Below the pieces are notes generated by a model. The model was not told the DNA's origin, made no database searches, and saw only the letters and a program-made list of their open reading frames with translations. From positions 1 through 41,968 of the forward strand of contig CAUJJW010000133.1 in NCBI GenBank assembly GCA_963205105.1: a DNA stretch of 41,968 nucleotides, in the 5' to 3' direction. Source of the stretch: Verrucomicrobiota bacterium. Its GTDB lineage: Bacteria; Verrucomicrobiota; Verrucomicrobiia; Limisphaerales; CAIMTB01. Both the position numbers and the translations under genes were made by a program. Below are positions 1 through 7,731 of this stretch, one piece after another. Position 1 is the stretch's first letter. Every line of letters starts with the position of its first letter.

Positions 1-1086
1 CCCCATTTGCGGGCTTCGGTGGTGGGATGGCTGGCGGAATTGGAGCGGACGGTGGCGGAGTGGCGGGATGACCATCCGGAATTCGCGGTGGCGGCGGGCC
101 AATGGCCGGTGGTGATGGCCGGGGGTGGCGCGTTGCAACCGGGGCTGGTGTCCGAACTGGGGAAACTGGCTGCCCGGCCGATCCATGCCTGGCCTGAGGC
201 GGGGGAAAATTCGGTGAAGGCGGATCAGGCCACCGCGTGGGGCGCCTTGCTTTTGGCGCTGGGTTTATCGGCTCCTGCGCCGACACTTCTTCCGGCGGAG
301 CTGCGTGGCTTTTGGACCCAGCAACGACTCTGGCGCGGGTTGTTGACCTTCAACCTGGTGCTGGCGGTGATCCTGGGGGTGGCGCTGGGGTTTGGCATGC
401 GGGAACAGAGGCGGCTGCTGGCTGAGAAGCAGACCTGGATGGCTGCGGCTGCCGGAGCGTTGCAGCATGCACGGAGCATCCGGGGGGTGGCGGAAGGGTA
501 CAACGCGCGATTGGAAGCCATGCGGCCGGTTTTGGAGCGACAGCGGCAGACGGTCGAGACCCTGCAGGTGCTGAGCGTGCTTCAGCAGCAGCGGACGAAC
601 GGCAACTATTGGTATGTGCTGCTGGCGGATGGCGAGAGTTATGCCCAGGGCAGCAACGACGTGGCGGCTCAGCCCGCGCCTGCCAAGCCCGCCGAACCGC
701 GATCGGTGGCGGCGGGAACAGTCATCGCCACCAACCCGCCGGCTTCGTCGCGCACCTTTGTGGCCGAGGTCTGCCTGGTTCCCCAGGGCGAGGACATGCG
801 GCGTGCCCTGAGCGAACTCGTGGTGGATCTCAAGCGTTATCCCCTGTTCCGCAACGTGGACGTCCTGCCCGCGGAACGCCGGCGCTCGTGGGTTTCGACC
901 AACCTAATCTTCTCGGAGCGCCATTTTGCGTTGGAACTGAATCTGTCGGAGGCGGAGCTCATGCCATCGATTCCGCTCCCGAGGACGGTGCCGACGAATC
1001 GCGAACCGGCGCGGGGTTTGCGCATGCCGGTGCGGTTCGATACGGCAACCTCGACGAATCCAGGAAGGCTGGTCCGTCCGCGATGA
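1..1086 (+). CDS. GspL-like PilM-PilN fusion protein (5' partial)
   Basis: Inner-membrane assembly component of a type IV pilus or type II secretion machine. The reading frame is open to the first base, so the N-terminus lies outside the window. The visible part starts with the end of an actin-like PilM/GspL fold (VVMAGGGALQPGL is the typical last nucleotide-fold loop). One membrane helix follows at about residues 111-131 of the visible part, then a coiled-coil/periplasmic segment of PilN type. Having both parts on one chain is the GspL arrangement; in most pilus systems PilM and PilN are separate. The stop overlaps the start of the next gene (ATGA), so the two are translationally coupled. 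The family is assigned by architecture and context, since sequence conservation here is low. Confidence 0.7.
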   Translation, partial: PHLRASVVGWLAELERTVAEWRDDHPEFAVAAGQWPVVMAGGGALQPGLVSELGKLAARPIHAWPEAGENSVKADQATAWGALLLALGLSAPAPTLLPAELRGFWTQQRLWRGLLTFNLVLAVILGVALGFGMREQRRLLAEKQTWMAAAAGALQHARSIRGVAEGYNARLEAMRPVLERQRQTVETLQVLSVLQQQRTNGNYWYVLLADGESYAQGSNDVAAQPAPAKPAEPRSVAAGTVIATNPPASSRTFVAEVCLVPQGEDMRRALSELVVDLKRYPLFRNVDVLPAERRRSWVSTNLIFSERHFALELNLSEAELMPSIPLPRTVPTNREPARGLRMPVRFDTATSTNPGRLVRPR

Positions 1087-1946
1087 ACCTTCGATTGGCG
1101 ACGCTTCAACGGTTGGCGATCATGGCCCTGGTGGGTCTGGCGATCGCCTATCTGGGCCTTTTGCGTCCGCTGGCCCGGCGGGTGGTTGAGGAAGAGGGGC
1201 CGATGGCCAACCTGATGGAGCAGTTGCGAAAGGCGACGGTGGAGGCGGGGCTGCCGCCGGGCATCAGCTTCGGAACACTCAGCAACCGGCTGCAGGCCCT
1301 GAGGTTTTCGTCGGAGGATTTTTCGGTGGCGATCCGGGAGTCGCTGCCGCGGCTGGAACAGCCCCCGGCGATCAAGTCTCGCCTTGAGGAGCCGTTTCAG
1401 TTGGTGGAATTCCTGAACGATTCGCAGCGGCGGGTGGAGGAGCTGCAGGCGGCGGCCCAGGCGGGGAAGGTGGCTTTGACGCCCGGTTTGGCGCGCGGGT
1501 TTCCGAGCTACAAAGCGGAACTGGCGAGTCCGGAACTGCTCTGGGTGCAGCTGGCCATGGTCAACCGGGCGGTGCGCACGGCGATCCGGGTGGGGGTCAG
1601 CGAGGTGCGGGAGGTGTCGGTGGAACCCCTGCCGATCCAGGAAACGGCGGATTATGGCCCGGCGGTGCCGCCACAGATGGTGGGGGTGGGACGGTCCACG
1701 AACCATTGGGCGACGCTGCGATTGCATCTGACCGCGGTGGGTTCGGTGGATGCGGTCGGTCGGTTGATGTTGGCGCTGTCGATGACGCCGGAAGAGATCA
1801 AGCCCTCGGGGCTGCCGGAGGATTTGGGGGGGCGTCCGGCATTTTTCATTGATCACGTCCTGATGCGGCGCAACGAACTCCAGCCGGCCGAGCAGGTGCA
1901 GCTCGAACTGGTGGTCAGCACGGTAGTGCTGGAGGAGGAACCCTAG
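1083..1946 (+). CDS. PilO/GspM-like assembly protein
   Basis: 287 residues. A single N-terminal membrane helix (about residues 12-28) is followed by a heptad-rich periplasmic region and a C-terminal mixed alpha/beta region, the PilO/GspM plan. I chose ATG 1083 because it overlaps the preceding stop as ATGA and gives a short cytoplasmic N-terminus before the helix; the frame is open further upstream but there it only shadows the previous gene. It sits between the PilM-N fusion and a PilP/GspC-like gene, the canonical position for PilO. In known systems PilN and PilO form a periplasmic heterodimer that links the cytoplasmic ATPase platform to the outer-membrane secretin. Sequence identity to named members is not obvious by eye, so the call rests on order, size and topology. 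Confidence 0.6.
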   Translation: MNLRLATLQRLAIMALVGLAIAYLGLLRPLARRVVEEEGPMANLMEQLRKATVEAGLPPGISFGTLSNRLQALRFSSEDFSVAIRESLPRLEQPPAIKSRLEEPFQLVEFLNDSQRRVEELQAAAQAGKVALTPGLARGFPSYKAELASPELLWVQLAMVNRAVRTAIRVGVSEVREVSVEPLPIQETADYGPAVPPQMVGVGRSTNHWATLRLHLTAVGSVDAVGRLMLALSMTPEEIKPSGLPEDLGGRPAFFIDHVLMRRNELQPAEQVQLELVVSTVVLEEEP

Positions 1947-1948
1947 CC

Positions 1949-2473
1949 ATGCGACGCCACGTGCTGGTGCTGAACTGGCTGATGATTCCAACGGCGGTCG
2001 GCCTCCTGGTGCTGCTGCTGGTGACCCTGATGGGCTGGCCGCGGGTGATGCAGGCCCCCGGCGGCGGTCTGCCCGACACGGATGCGGCGGGGTTGCATCC
2101 GGCACCCCAGCAGGCTCGTCAGTTTTTCGGTTGGGCTTCCACGGTCTCGTGGCGGCCGCTGACGAACGCCGCGAACCCTTTCTTCACGTTGGCGATTCAA
2201 CCCCTGCCACCGCCGAAGCCACCACCGCCACCGCCGGCGACGCGCAAGGTGGACGTCACGTACCGCGGGTTTTTTGAGACGTCGGCACGGGTGCGACGGG
2301 CCTTGATCCAGGTGGACGACAAGCAGGTGATCGCCGCCAAGGGGGACAAGATCCTGGCGGAATACGGCGTGGTGGAGATCGAGTTGCGGCACCTGGGGCT
2401 TACCAACGGGGCGGGCGCCGCGGTGAAGCTTGAATTCAGCAAGGCGATGGCGATTGAAGTGCCGGCAAAATAA
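1949..2473 (+). CDS. PilP/GspC-like periplasmic linker protein
   Basis: 174 residues. An N-terminal membrane anchor (about residues 9-30) is followed by a proline-rich spacer with runs of PPPKPPPPPP near residues 86-98. A small C-terminal beta domain follows (KVDVTYRGFFETS...ALIQVDDKQVIAAKGDKI...YGVVEIEL). That plan, anchor then Pro linker then small beta barrel, is the GspC homology-region / PilP layout, which contacts the secretin. It begins 2 bp after the upstream stop, and its own stop directly abuts the ATG of the ATPase gene, so the four genes form one operon. No secretin gene is in the window; it may lie upstream or elsewhere. Assignment is by architecture and context. Confidence 0.6.
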   Translation: MRRHVLVLNWLMIPTAVGLLVLLLVTLMGWPRVMQAPGGGLPDTDAAGLHPAPQQARQFFGWASTVSWRPLTNAANPFFTLAIQPLPPPKPPPPPPATRKVDVTYRGFFETSARVRRALIQVDDKQVIAAKGDKILAEYGVVEIELRHLGLTNGAGAAVKLEFSKAMAIEVPAK

Positions 2474-4240
2474 ATGAGCGCAGAGACCACCATTTCACGG
2501 CGGGACATCGGCGAACTGCTGATGGAGCGCGGTCGGATCACCGACCGGCAGCTGGATCTGGCCAGGCATCGGCAGAAGCGCCTGAACGCACCGTTGCACC
2601 GGGTTCTGGTGGACCTCGGGTACGTGACCGAGGACGAAGCGTGGCGAACGCTGGCGGCGAGTCACGGTTTGGAGTTTGTCGATCTTTCGCAGCGAGCCTT
2701 CACCCGGGAGGAACTCGAGGCGGTGCCGCTGAAGGTGATCCTGCATTTTCACACCCTGCCCGTGGGGACGGACGGCGATGCCGTGGTGCTGGCGTTCAGC
2801 GAACCGCCACGACAGGGGGATCTCGCCAATCTGCGGATGCTGTTGAACCGGCGGCTGAAGGTGGTGCTGACCACGCCGGCGGCGATACAGGCCGTGGTCA
2901 AGGAGCGGTTCGGGCTGGGAGCGGAAACGGTGGAACGTTTGCGCGACGAACGGGGACCCGGGGATGCGAGTCCGGACGAGGTGTTCGACGTGCCGACCGG
3001 TCCGCAGAACGCCGCGGTGGAGGCGACCATTGCGGATTTCGTGGATCAAGTGGTGGCGGACGCGATCCGGCAGCGGGCGACGGACATTCACCTGGAGCCG
3101 TATTATTCGGCGATTCGGCTGCGTTACCGGATCGACGGGGTGTTGCAGACCGTTCCGGTGCCGCCGGGTTTGCGTGAGTTGCATGCCGCGATCGTGTCCC
3201 GGCTGAAGATCATGGCGGGGATGAACATCGCCGAACGGCGCATTCCGCAGGATGGTCGGATCTCGCTGAAAACGGAGACGGAGGAATACGATATCCGGGT
3301 GTCGGTGATTCCCACCAAGCATGGGGAAGGCATCTGTCTTCGGGTGCTGGGGCGACACAACCTGCTGTTGGACCTGCCTCAGCTTGGAATGGAGCCCGAG
3401 CAGGAGCGAGTTGTGCGCGAATTGGTGCAGCTACCCCAGGGTTTGGTCCTGCTGACCGGCCCCACGGGCAGCGGAAAGACGACCACGCTCTACGCCGCGC
3501 TCGCCCAGGCGAACGACGAGGGACGCAAGATCATCACCATCGAGGACCCCGTCGAATACCAGTTGGAGGGGGTGGCGCAAATCCAGGTGCGGGACGACAT
3601 CGGGCTGAGTTTCTCCGCCGGTCTTCGGTCGGTGCTCCGGCATGATCCCGACGTGGTGTTGATCGGTGAAATCCGGGACGGTGAAACCGCCGAAATCGCG
3701 GTGCGCGCCGCGCTCACCGGACATCTGGTGCTGTCGACGTTGCACACCAATGACAGCGTGAGCTGCGTGGCGCGGCTGATGGAAATGCGGGTGGAACCCT
3801 TTCTGGTCGCCTCCTCGCTGGTTTGCAGCATTGCGCAGCGGTTGGCGCAGCGGTTGTGCCGGCAGTGCATGGTGCCGGATGAGACCGTTCCGGACACCGT
3901 CCGGGTGGAGATGGCCGCGGCTCTGAAATTGCCGCCAGCAGACGTCCACGCCTTCCGGGGTGCCGGTTGTCCGGAATGCGCGGGACGCGGGTATCGGGGG
4001 CGGGTTGCGATTTATGAGTTCTTCAATGTCTCGGACAACATCGCGGACCTCATCGCTCCGGGCGTGAAGACCGGCCAGTTGCGAAGGGCGGCGAAGCTGG
4101 AGGGCTGGAGGTCTCTGCGAGAGATCGGTTGGAGCAAGGTTCAGCAGGGGATAATCGGCGTTTCGGAGCAACGGCGGCTGACCCACCGGCTGTTCCTTGG
4201 CGGTGAGCCAGGTTGGCTGGCCGGGGCACCGGGGCAGTGA
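2474..4240 (+). CDS. Type II/IV secretion ATPase, GspE/PilB family
   Basis: 588 residues, the usual PilB/GspE length. It hydrolyses ATP on the cytoplasmic side to drive pilin or pseudopilin assembly. The N-terminal domain (about 8-145) is of MshEN / GspE-N type. The ATPase domain shows Walker A GPTGSGKTTT (about 329-338), the Asp box TIEDPVEY (about 355-362), Walker B RHDPDVVLIGEIRD (about 389-402) and a His box TGHLVLSTLHTND (about 416-428). A tetra-cysteine zinc site is present (CRQC near 462-465 and CPEC near 500), which is typical of extension ATPases and not of the PilT retraction type. The ATG directly abuts the stop of the PilP-like gene. No pilin, PilC/GspF or secretin is visible downstream, so the rest of the machine is upstream or unlinked. 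Confidence 0.93.
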   Translation: MSAETTISRRDIGELLMERGRITDRQLDLARHRQKRLNAPLHRVLVDLGYVTEDEAWRTLAASHGLEFVDLSQRAFTREELEAVPLKVILHFHTLPVGTDGDAVVLAFSEPPRQGDLANLRMLLNRRLKVVLTTPAAIQAVVKERFGLGAETVERLRDERGPGDASPDEVFDVPTGPQNAAVEATIADFVDQVVADAIRQRATDIHLEPYYSAIRLRYRIDGVLQTVPVPPGLRELHAAIVSRLKIMAGMNIAERRIPQDGRISLKTETEEYDIRVSVIPTKHGEGICLRVLGRHNLLLDLPQLGMEPEQERVVRELVQLPQGLVLLTGPTGSGKTTTLYAALAQANDEGRKIITIEDPVEYQLEGVAQIQVRDDIGLSFSAGLRSVLRHDPDVVLIGEIRDGETAEIAVRAALTGHLVLSTLHTNDSVSCVARLMEMRVEPFLVASSLVCSIAQRLAQRLCRQCMVPDETVPDTVRVEMAAALKLPPADVHAFRGAGCPECAGRGYRGRVAIYEFFNVSDNIADLIAPGVKTGQLRRAAKLEGWRSLREIGWSKVQQGIIGVSEQRRLTHRLFLGGEPGWLAGAPGQ

Positions 4241-4300
4241 TAGCGAACTTGCCGATGTTGGAAATTTCGCCAAGTTCCAGCCACGCCTAGCCAAGACACC

Positions 4301-4825
4301 ATGGGGAACGACGCTGCTGTTCGATCGGAAGGATGGATTCAGAGGGTGGTTATTGGGCGCAACCCGGCCTGGACGTTTGCACGGATCGTCCTTCTGGTGA
4401 CCACGGTGTTCCTGCTGCTCAAGTACGTGGTGCTGATCCGAAAGATCGAAAGCACCAGCATGCTGCCCACGTTCCGGGAAGGTTCGATCCATCTGATTTA
4501 CCGGCTCGCGTACCCGGCCACCGGCGGGCCGGAACGCGGCGATGTGGTGGGAATCCGGACCAGTGGTGAAACGGTTATGTACGTCAAACGAGTCGTTGGT
4601 CTGCCCGGGGAGCGTTTTGAGATCCGGAACGGCGAAGTGCGCATCAACGGCCAACCGCTGGATGAGCCCTATGTCCGCCCGGGCCGTCGGGCCTGGAACA
4701 GGGCGTCACAGGTCCTCGAGAAGGACCAGTATTTCATCATTGGCGACAACCGTTCCATGGCGCAGGAGCAGCACGAATTCGGGGTGGTGCCGCGCTGGCG
4801 GGTTGTCGGAAAGGTGGTTTGGTAA
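4301..4825 (+). CDS. lepB: Signal peptidase I
   Basis: 174 residues. It cleaves signal peptides from exported preproteins at the outer face of the inner membrane. One membrane helix at about 26-46 is followed at once by the catalytic serine in STSMLPTF (Ser53). The general-base lysine is in YVKRVVGLPGE (Lys96), and the conserved box FIIGDNRSM lies near 145-153. The usual D-S-R triplet after that box is replaced by a shorter QEQHEFG segment, and the large family insert is absent, giving a compact enzyme. It follows the secretion ATPase after 60 bp that include a GAACTTG/CAAGTTC inverted repeat (4245-4277). The distance to the pilus operon is small enough for co-transcription. Confidence 0.92.
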   Translation: MGNDAAVRSEGWIQRVVIGRNPAWTFARIVLLVTTVFLLLKYVVLIRKIESTSMLPTFREGSIHLIYRLAYPATGGPERGDVVGIRTSGETVMYVKRVVGLPGERFEIRNGEVRINGQPLDEPYVRPGRRAWNRASQVLEKDQYFIIGDNRSMAQEQHEFGVVPRWRVVGKVVW

Positions 4826-4829
4826 ACCT

Positions 4830-5339
4830 GTGAAACGGCGACTCTTCTTATTGGTGGGTGGGGCGCTCATCCTGGCCGCCGGATGGGGTGTCCGGGCGTG
4901 GGGAGATCCGCGTGTCCGCGAAATGCGACGGGTGGAGAAGCGAGTGCTGGCCCTGGCCGAGGCGGTTTCATTCACCGACAAGGATTCGACATTCCAACGT
5001 CTGGCCTACCCGGAGAAGTTGACCGGGTTTTTCGCGGCATCGACCGAACTGGATATCACCCTGGGAGCCAGGGAGGCGCATGCGACTCTGTTGAACTCCG
5101 AGCTGAAAGAACGAGCGGCGGTGATGCGGGCGACGGCCAAGGGCTTGAGTGTTCAGTTTCTGGACGTCGCCGTGACGTTGAACGAGCCGCTGAACGAGGC
5201 GACCGTCCACCTCACGTCCAAGATTTACTTCACCGGGGAGCCTGACTATTGGGTCCAGGAATTCCGGCTCCAACTGGCCAAGCAGCCCGAACAAGGGTGG
5301 CAGATTCGGCGGATTGGAACGGTTCGCACGATGGAATAG
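4830..5339 (+). CDS. Small membrane-anchored protein of unknown function
   Basis: 169 residues. I chose the GTG at 4830, 4 bp after the signal peptidase stop, because it gives an immediate KRR-hydrophobic signal anchor (about residues 2-20, LFLLVGGALILAAGWGV). The rest is predicted exported: an alpha-helical stretch, then alternating beta strands ending in WQIRRIGTVRTME. The size and helix-then-sheet pattern resemble the NTF2-like/SnoaL fold, but no diagnostic motif is seen, so no function is claimed. Tight spacing to lepB indicates one transcript. The reading frame is open further upstream but there it shadows lepB. Confidence 0.7.
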   Translation: MKRRLFLLVGGALILAAGWGVRAWGDPRVREMRRVEKRVLALAEAVSFTDKDSTFQRLAYPEKLTGFFAASTELDITLGAREAHATLLNSELKERAAVMRATAKGLSVQFLDVAVTLNEPLNEATVHLTSKIYFTGEPDYWVQEFRLQLAKQPEQGWQIRRIGTVRTME

Positions 5340-5553
5340 TGAGTTTCTTTATGTCCGGGCCTTCAGCGGCACTTAGGCCGATTGATTCTCTACAGAAACT
5401 TCGTATTGACAATTAGGTGAAGCGGCGTAGGAAAGGTCTGTCCGAGCGATGGAACGTTCTTCCGCGGGGTTCCCCACCCCCACCTCCTTGGCGTCTGTCG
5501 CTCGGACCGCCCCTTTCTCGAACTTCCTGGGCCTGTGGGCCTTTCCCTCCAGT
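5340..5553. other. Intergenic region with long imperfect inverted repeat
   Basis: No credible gene lies between the converging genes. Arms at 5430-5448 and 5497-5516 pair as 6 bp (GAAAGG/CCTTTC) plus 10 bp (GTCCGAGCGA/TCGCTCGGAC) separated by a 3x4 internal loop. The 48-nt apical part has its own GGAAC/GTTCC stem and an unpaired ACCTCCTT at 5481-5488. No long T-tract follows on either side, so a classical terminator is not supported. A perfect TTGACA is at 5405-5410 but has no good -10 partner. A structured RNA or a recombination or protein-binding palindrome are both possible. Confidence 0.5.
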
Positions 5554-6600
5554 TCAATCACCGAACGAGCGGGTTGGAAGGCACGCAGTGGGGCCTAGTG
5601 CCAGGTGGAGTTGATCATTTTCGCTGATGGATCTCGCCGAGAAGCCGGCATCCCGCAGGGACTGGGCAAAATCAGCGGCGAATCCGTGAAGGGTCATCAC
5701 TTCCCGGGGTTGCACCCGGCGAACGAATTCCAGGAGATCGGGAAAATCGGCATGATCGCTGAGGGGGAAGGCGGCATCGGCCTGATACCGGAAACGGCAG
5801 GACGGATTCAATGCCCAGCCGGTCAGCACCGCCCGCCGGAGGGGGCCGGCATCCGCCAGAAACTTGGCGGCCTGGATTTGGGGAGGGCAGATCACCACGT
5901 TTCCCTGAACGGAAGTGTCCCGGGCCAATTCGGTATAGGGTGCGAAGGTCTGGCCGAACTCCTCGTAGATGCGGGTCAGTTTGTGGATCTGGGGATGGAT
6001 GGCGAACGTGAGGCCCGAGCCGGCCAGTCCTGCCAGCACTTCCTGACTTTTGCCCAGAGAATAGCCGAGGAGGACGGGGGTTTCCTGGCGATCCAGGGTT
6101 TCGCGGCAAAAGGCCTGGATCTCGGCCAGCACTGAGGCCACCGGAGGAAAGACATAAGCAGGTCGGCCGAAGGTGGTTTCGGTGATCAGGATGTCGGCTT
6201 TCACCGGTTGGCAGAGTTCCGAGGCGGGGCCGGGACGGAGCTTGAAATCGCCGGTGTAGAGCAGGCTTTGGCCATCCACCTGGATCAGGGCCATGGCGCT
6301 GCCCAGGACGTGACCCGCAGGGAGCAGGGTGATCGACCAGCGATGTGAGCCGGTTTCGAACGTCCGGGGCTCGTTCCAGGCGAGTTGGTGCTCCAGTCGC
6401 TTGCCGGCGATCCGACTGCGCATCAGCCGGGCGGTGGCCGGGCTGAGGATGGTCTCCCGATGGGCGGCGATGTGGTCGGAATGGGCATGGCTGACGAACA
6501 CGCGTTCGGGGCCTTTGCGAGCCTTCGAGGCATCGAGCCAGAGGTCCAGGGCCGGGAGGTGGACGCCGCCGCGATCGTAGGTGCAGTGCAAGGGCGACAT
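5554..6600 (-). CDS. MBL-fold metallo-hydrolase, exonuclease-like
   Basis: 348 residues from the ATG at 6600. The metal-binding signature SHAHSDH (His38, His40, Asp42, His43) is followed by HVLGSAM and by TGDF, the third and fourth metallo-beta-lactamase motifs. A later LSDHADF supplies the fifth motif. The arrangement matches the nucleic-acid-processing branch of the superfamily (CPSF73/YSH1-like and ligase-associated DNA exonucleases), so DNA or RNA end processing is the likely role; the substrate is not visible from sequence. The frame is open a further 119 codons upstream, but that part would overlap the divergent ruvC and has no family features, so the shorter start is preferred. No DNA ligase is next to it here. 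Confidence 0.83.
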   Translation of the reverse strand: MSPLHCTYDRGGVHLPALDLWLDASKARKGPERVFVSHAHSDHIAAHRETILSPATARLMRSRIAGKRLEHQLAWNEPRTFETGSHRWSITLLPAGHVLGSAMALIQVDGQSLLYTGDFKLRPGPASELCQPVKADILITETTFGRPAYVFPPVASVLAEIQAFCRETLDRQETPVLLGYSLGKSQEVLAGLAGSGLTFAIHPQIHKLTRIYEEFGQTFAPYTELARDTSVQGNVVICPPQIQAAKFLADAGPLRRAVLTGWALNPSCRFRYQADAAFPLSDHADFPDLLEFVRRVQPREVMTLHGFAADFAQSLRDAGFSARSISENDQLHLALGPTACLPTRSFGD

Positions 6601-6766
6601 GCGGAACGATTGGTAACGCGTCGGACCGGCTGAACAAAGCTTCGCCGTGCTGGGACCTTCGGAATCCGGGGAGTCGGCGGTGGATCGCACCGTGGGTGGG
6701 CTCGACTTGCGGTGGGACCCGCGCCAGGGTTTCGGCGTGGGCATCACCCCGCAACAATTCGAGCAG

Positions 6767-7360
6767 ATGACCTCCCGACTGAAGCGCCCGGCGCGTCGGG
6801 CGGCGGTTCCGGTGGATGCGGGGGGGGCAACGGCGCTGTCGACGTCGGCTGCCTCACGGGAGGTGGTGATCCTGGGCATTGACCCATCGCTGCGTGGGAC
6901 GGGGTGGGGAGTGATCCGATGGCTGAAGAATGGGCCGGTGTCACTGGGTTTCGGCACCCTTCATTGTCCGGCCGGTTGGCCGCGCACGCAGTGTTTGGTC
7001 CGCATCGCAGCGGGGTTGCGTGAGGCGGTGCGGGCCCACGCACCGACCATCTGCGCGATCGAAGGTTTGTTTTTTGCGCAGAACCTCCAGACCGCGTTGC
7101 TGATGGGGGAAGCCCGGGGGGTCTGTCTTCTGGCGGCGGCTGAAGCGGGGCTGGAGATTTTTGAGATGGCGCCCCGCCGGGTGAAACAGGCGGTGGTGGG
7201 GTTTGGCGGGGCGCAGAAGATGGCGGTGGCGCGGATGGTTCAGCGCCGGCTGGGTTTGGATGAGGCGCCGCCGGCGGATGCAGCGGATGCTTTGGCACTG
7301 GCGTTGGCGCACGGTCAGGAAACGGGTCGGTACAACCTCGCGCCGCGGCGGCGTCTTTGA
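6767..7360 (+). CDS. ruvC: Crossover junction endodeoxyribonuclease RuvC
   Basis: 197 residues. It resolves Holliday junctions together with RuvAB. The RNase H-like fold opens with ILGIDPSLRGTGWG. The four acidic catalytic residues are Asp39, Glu99 (CAIEGLFF), Asp171 and Asp174 (PADAADALALA). Their spacings (60, 72 and 3) match those of E. coli RuvC closely. There is a roughly 30-residue N-terminal extension rich in Ala, Arg and Ser compared with the usual start. The ATG at 6767 is preferred over an in-frame GTG at 6647, because it leaves 166 bp for promoters between this gene and the divergent MBL gene. ruvA follows after one small gene, while ruvB lies about 8 kb away at 15590. Confidence 0.93.
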   Translation: MTSRLKRPARRAAVPVDAGGATALSTSAASREVVILGIDPSLRGTGWGVIRWLKNGPVSLGFGTLHCPAGWPRTQCLVRIAAGLREAVRAHAPTICAIEGLFFAQNLQTALLMGEARGVCLLAAAEAGLEIFEMAPRRVKQAVVGFGGAQKMAVARMVQRRLGLDEAPPADAADALALALAHGQETGRYNLAPRRRL

Positions 7361-7363
7361 CGT

Positions 7364-7585
7364 ATGGGCTCTGAACGACTCGCGGTGGCATGGGTGCTGG
7401 TGATCGTCCTGGGACTGCTGCTGGGGCTGCTGATCCTGGTGCTCGCCTTGGGTGTGGTGCGGCATCTGCGCCGGCAACGGCCCAAATCCGATCGGCCGCG
7501 GGCTCGGGCATCTTCGTCGCAAGACGAGGGCGATGAGCCGGCGGAATGGAGAGGGTCGGGGCGGGATGGGGACCCGGATGACTAG
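7364..7585 (+). CDS. Small single-span membrane protein
   Basis: 73 residues. A long hydrophobic helix (about residues 6-31, rich in Leu, Val and Gly) is followed by an Arg-rich stretch (RHLRRQRPKSDRPRAR) and an acidic, Gly-rich tail. The Arg cluster after the helix suggests an N-out, C-in orientation by the positive-inside rule. It starts 3 bp after the ruvC stop and is probably co-transcribed with it. No family is recognised. The tight spacing and clean membrane helix support a real gene, but conservation cannot be judged here. Confidence 0.55.
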   Translation: MGSERLAVAWVLVIVLGLLLGLLILVLALGVVRHLRRQRPKSDRPRARASSSQDEGDEPAEWRGSGRDGDPDD

Positions 7586-7591
7586 CGGCTC

Positions 7592-7686
7592 GGAAGTGCC
7601 CTGTTGAAAATGACCTACTCACGAACCATAAACCGGGGATTCTGGGGGGGCGGGACGCCCGCCGCTACGGACGAATGGTGCATGGG
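7592..7686. repeat. REP-like dispersed repeat, copy 1
   Basis: About 95 bp that recur in longer form at 14621-14739. The shared order is GGAAGT-CCCTGT, then AATGACCT-CTC, then CCGGGGATTCTGGGG or its variant, then a palindrome and CCGCTACGGACG, ending in CATGGG. The core GGCGGGACGCCCGCC (7649-7663) is a perfect 6-bp palindrome with a 3-nt loop. This copy carries one palindromic module, the other copy two. It fills the gap between the small membrane protein and ruvA. No ORF or terminal inverted repeats of an insertion sequence are present, so a non-autonomous REP-type or MITE-like element fits best. Confidence 0.7.
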
Positions 7687-7731
7687 AAGAGGAGTTGCGT
7701 TGGAGAGCTTAGAGATGAACGCGACAGGAAC

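Noticed and set aside
837..2105. 422-codon minus-strand frame opposite the PilO/PilP-like genes
   Set aside because: Its Arg/His/Pro-rich composition is typical of a shadow frame; the plus-strand genes are coupled and fit the pilus operon.
4245..4277. GAACTTG/CAAGTTC inverted repeat between the ATPase and lepB as a terminator
   Set aside because: The loop is about 19 nt and no T-tract follows; it may be incidental.
5373..5561. 62-codon minus-strand frame overlapping the 3' end of the MBL gene
   Set aside because: GTG start, no domain, and it runs through the inverted repeat; kept only as a weak possibility.
6601..6957. Upstream extension of the MBL-fold protein
   Set aside because: It overlaps ruvC on the other strand, and the family fold begins after the ATG at 6600.
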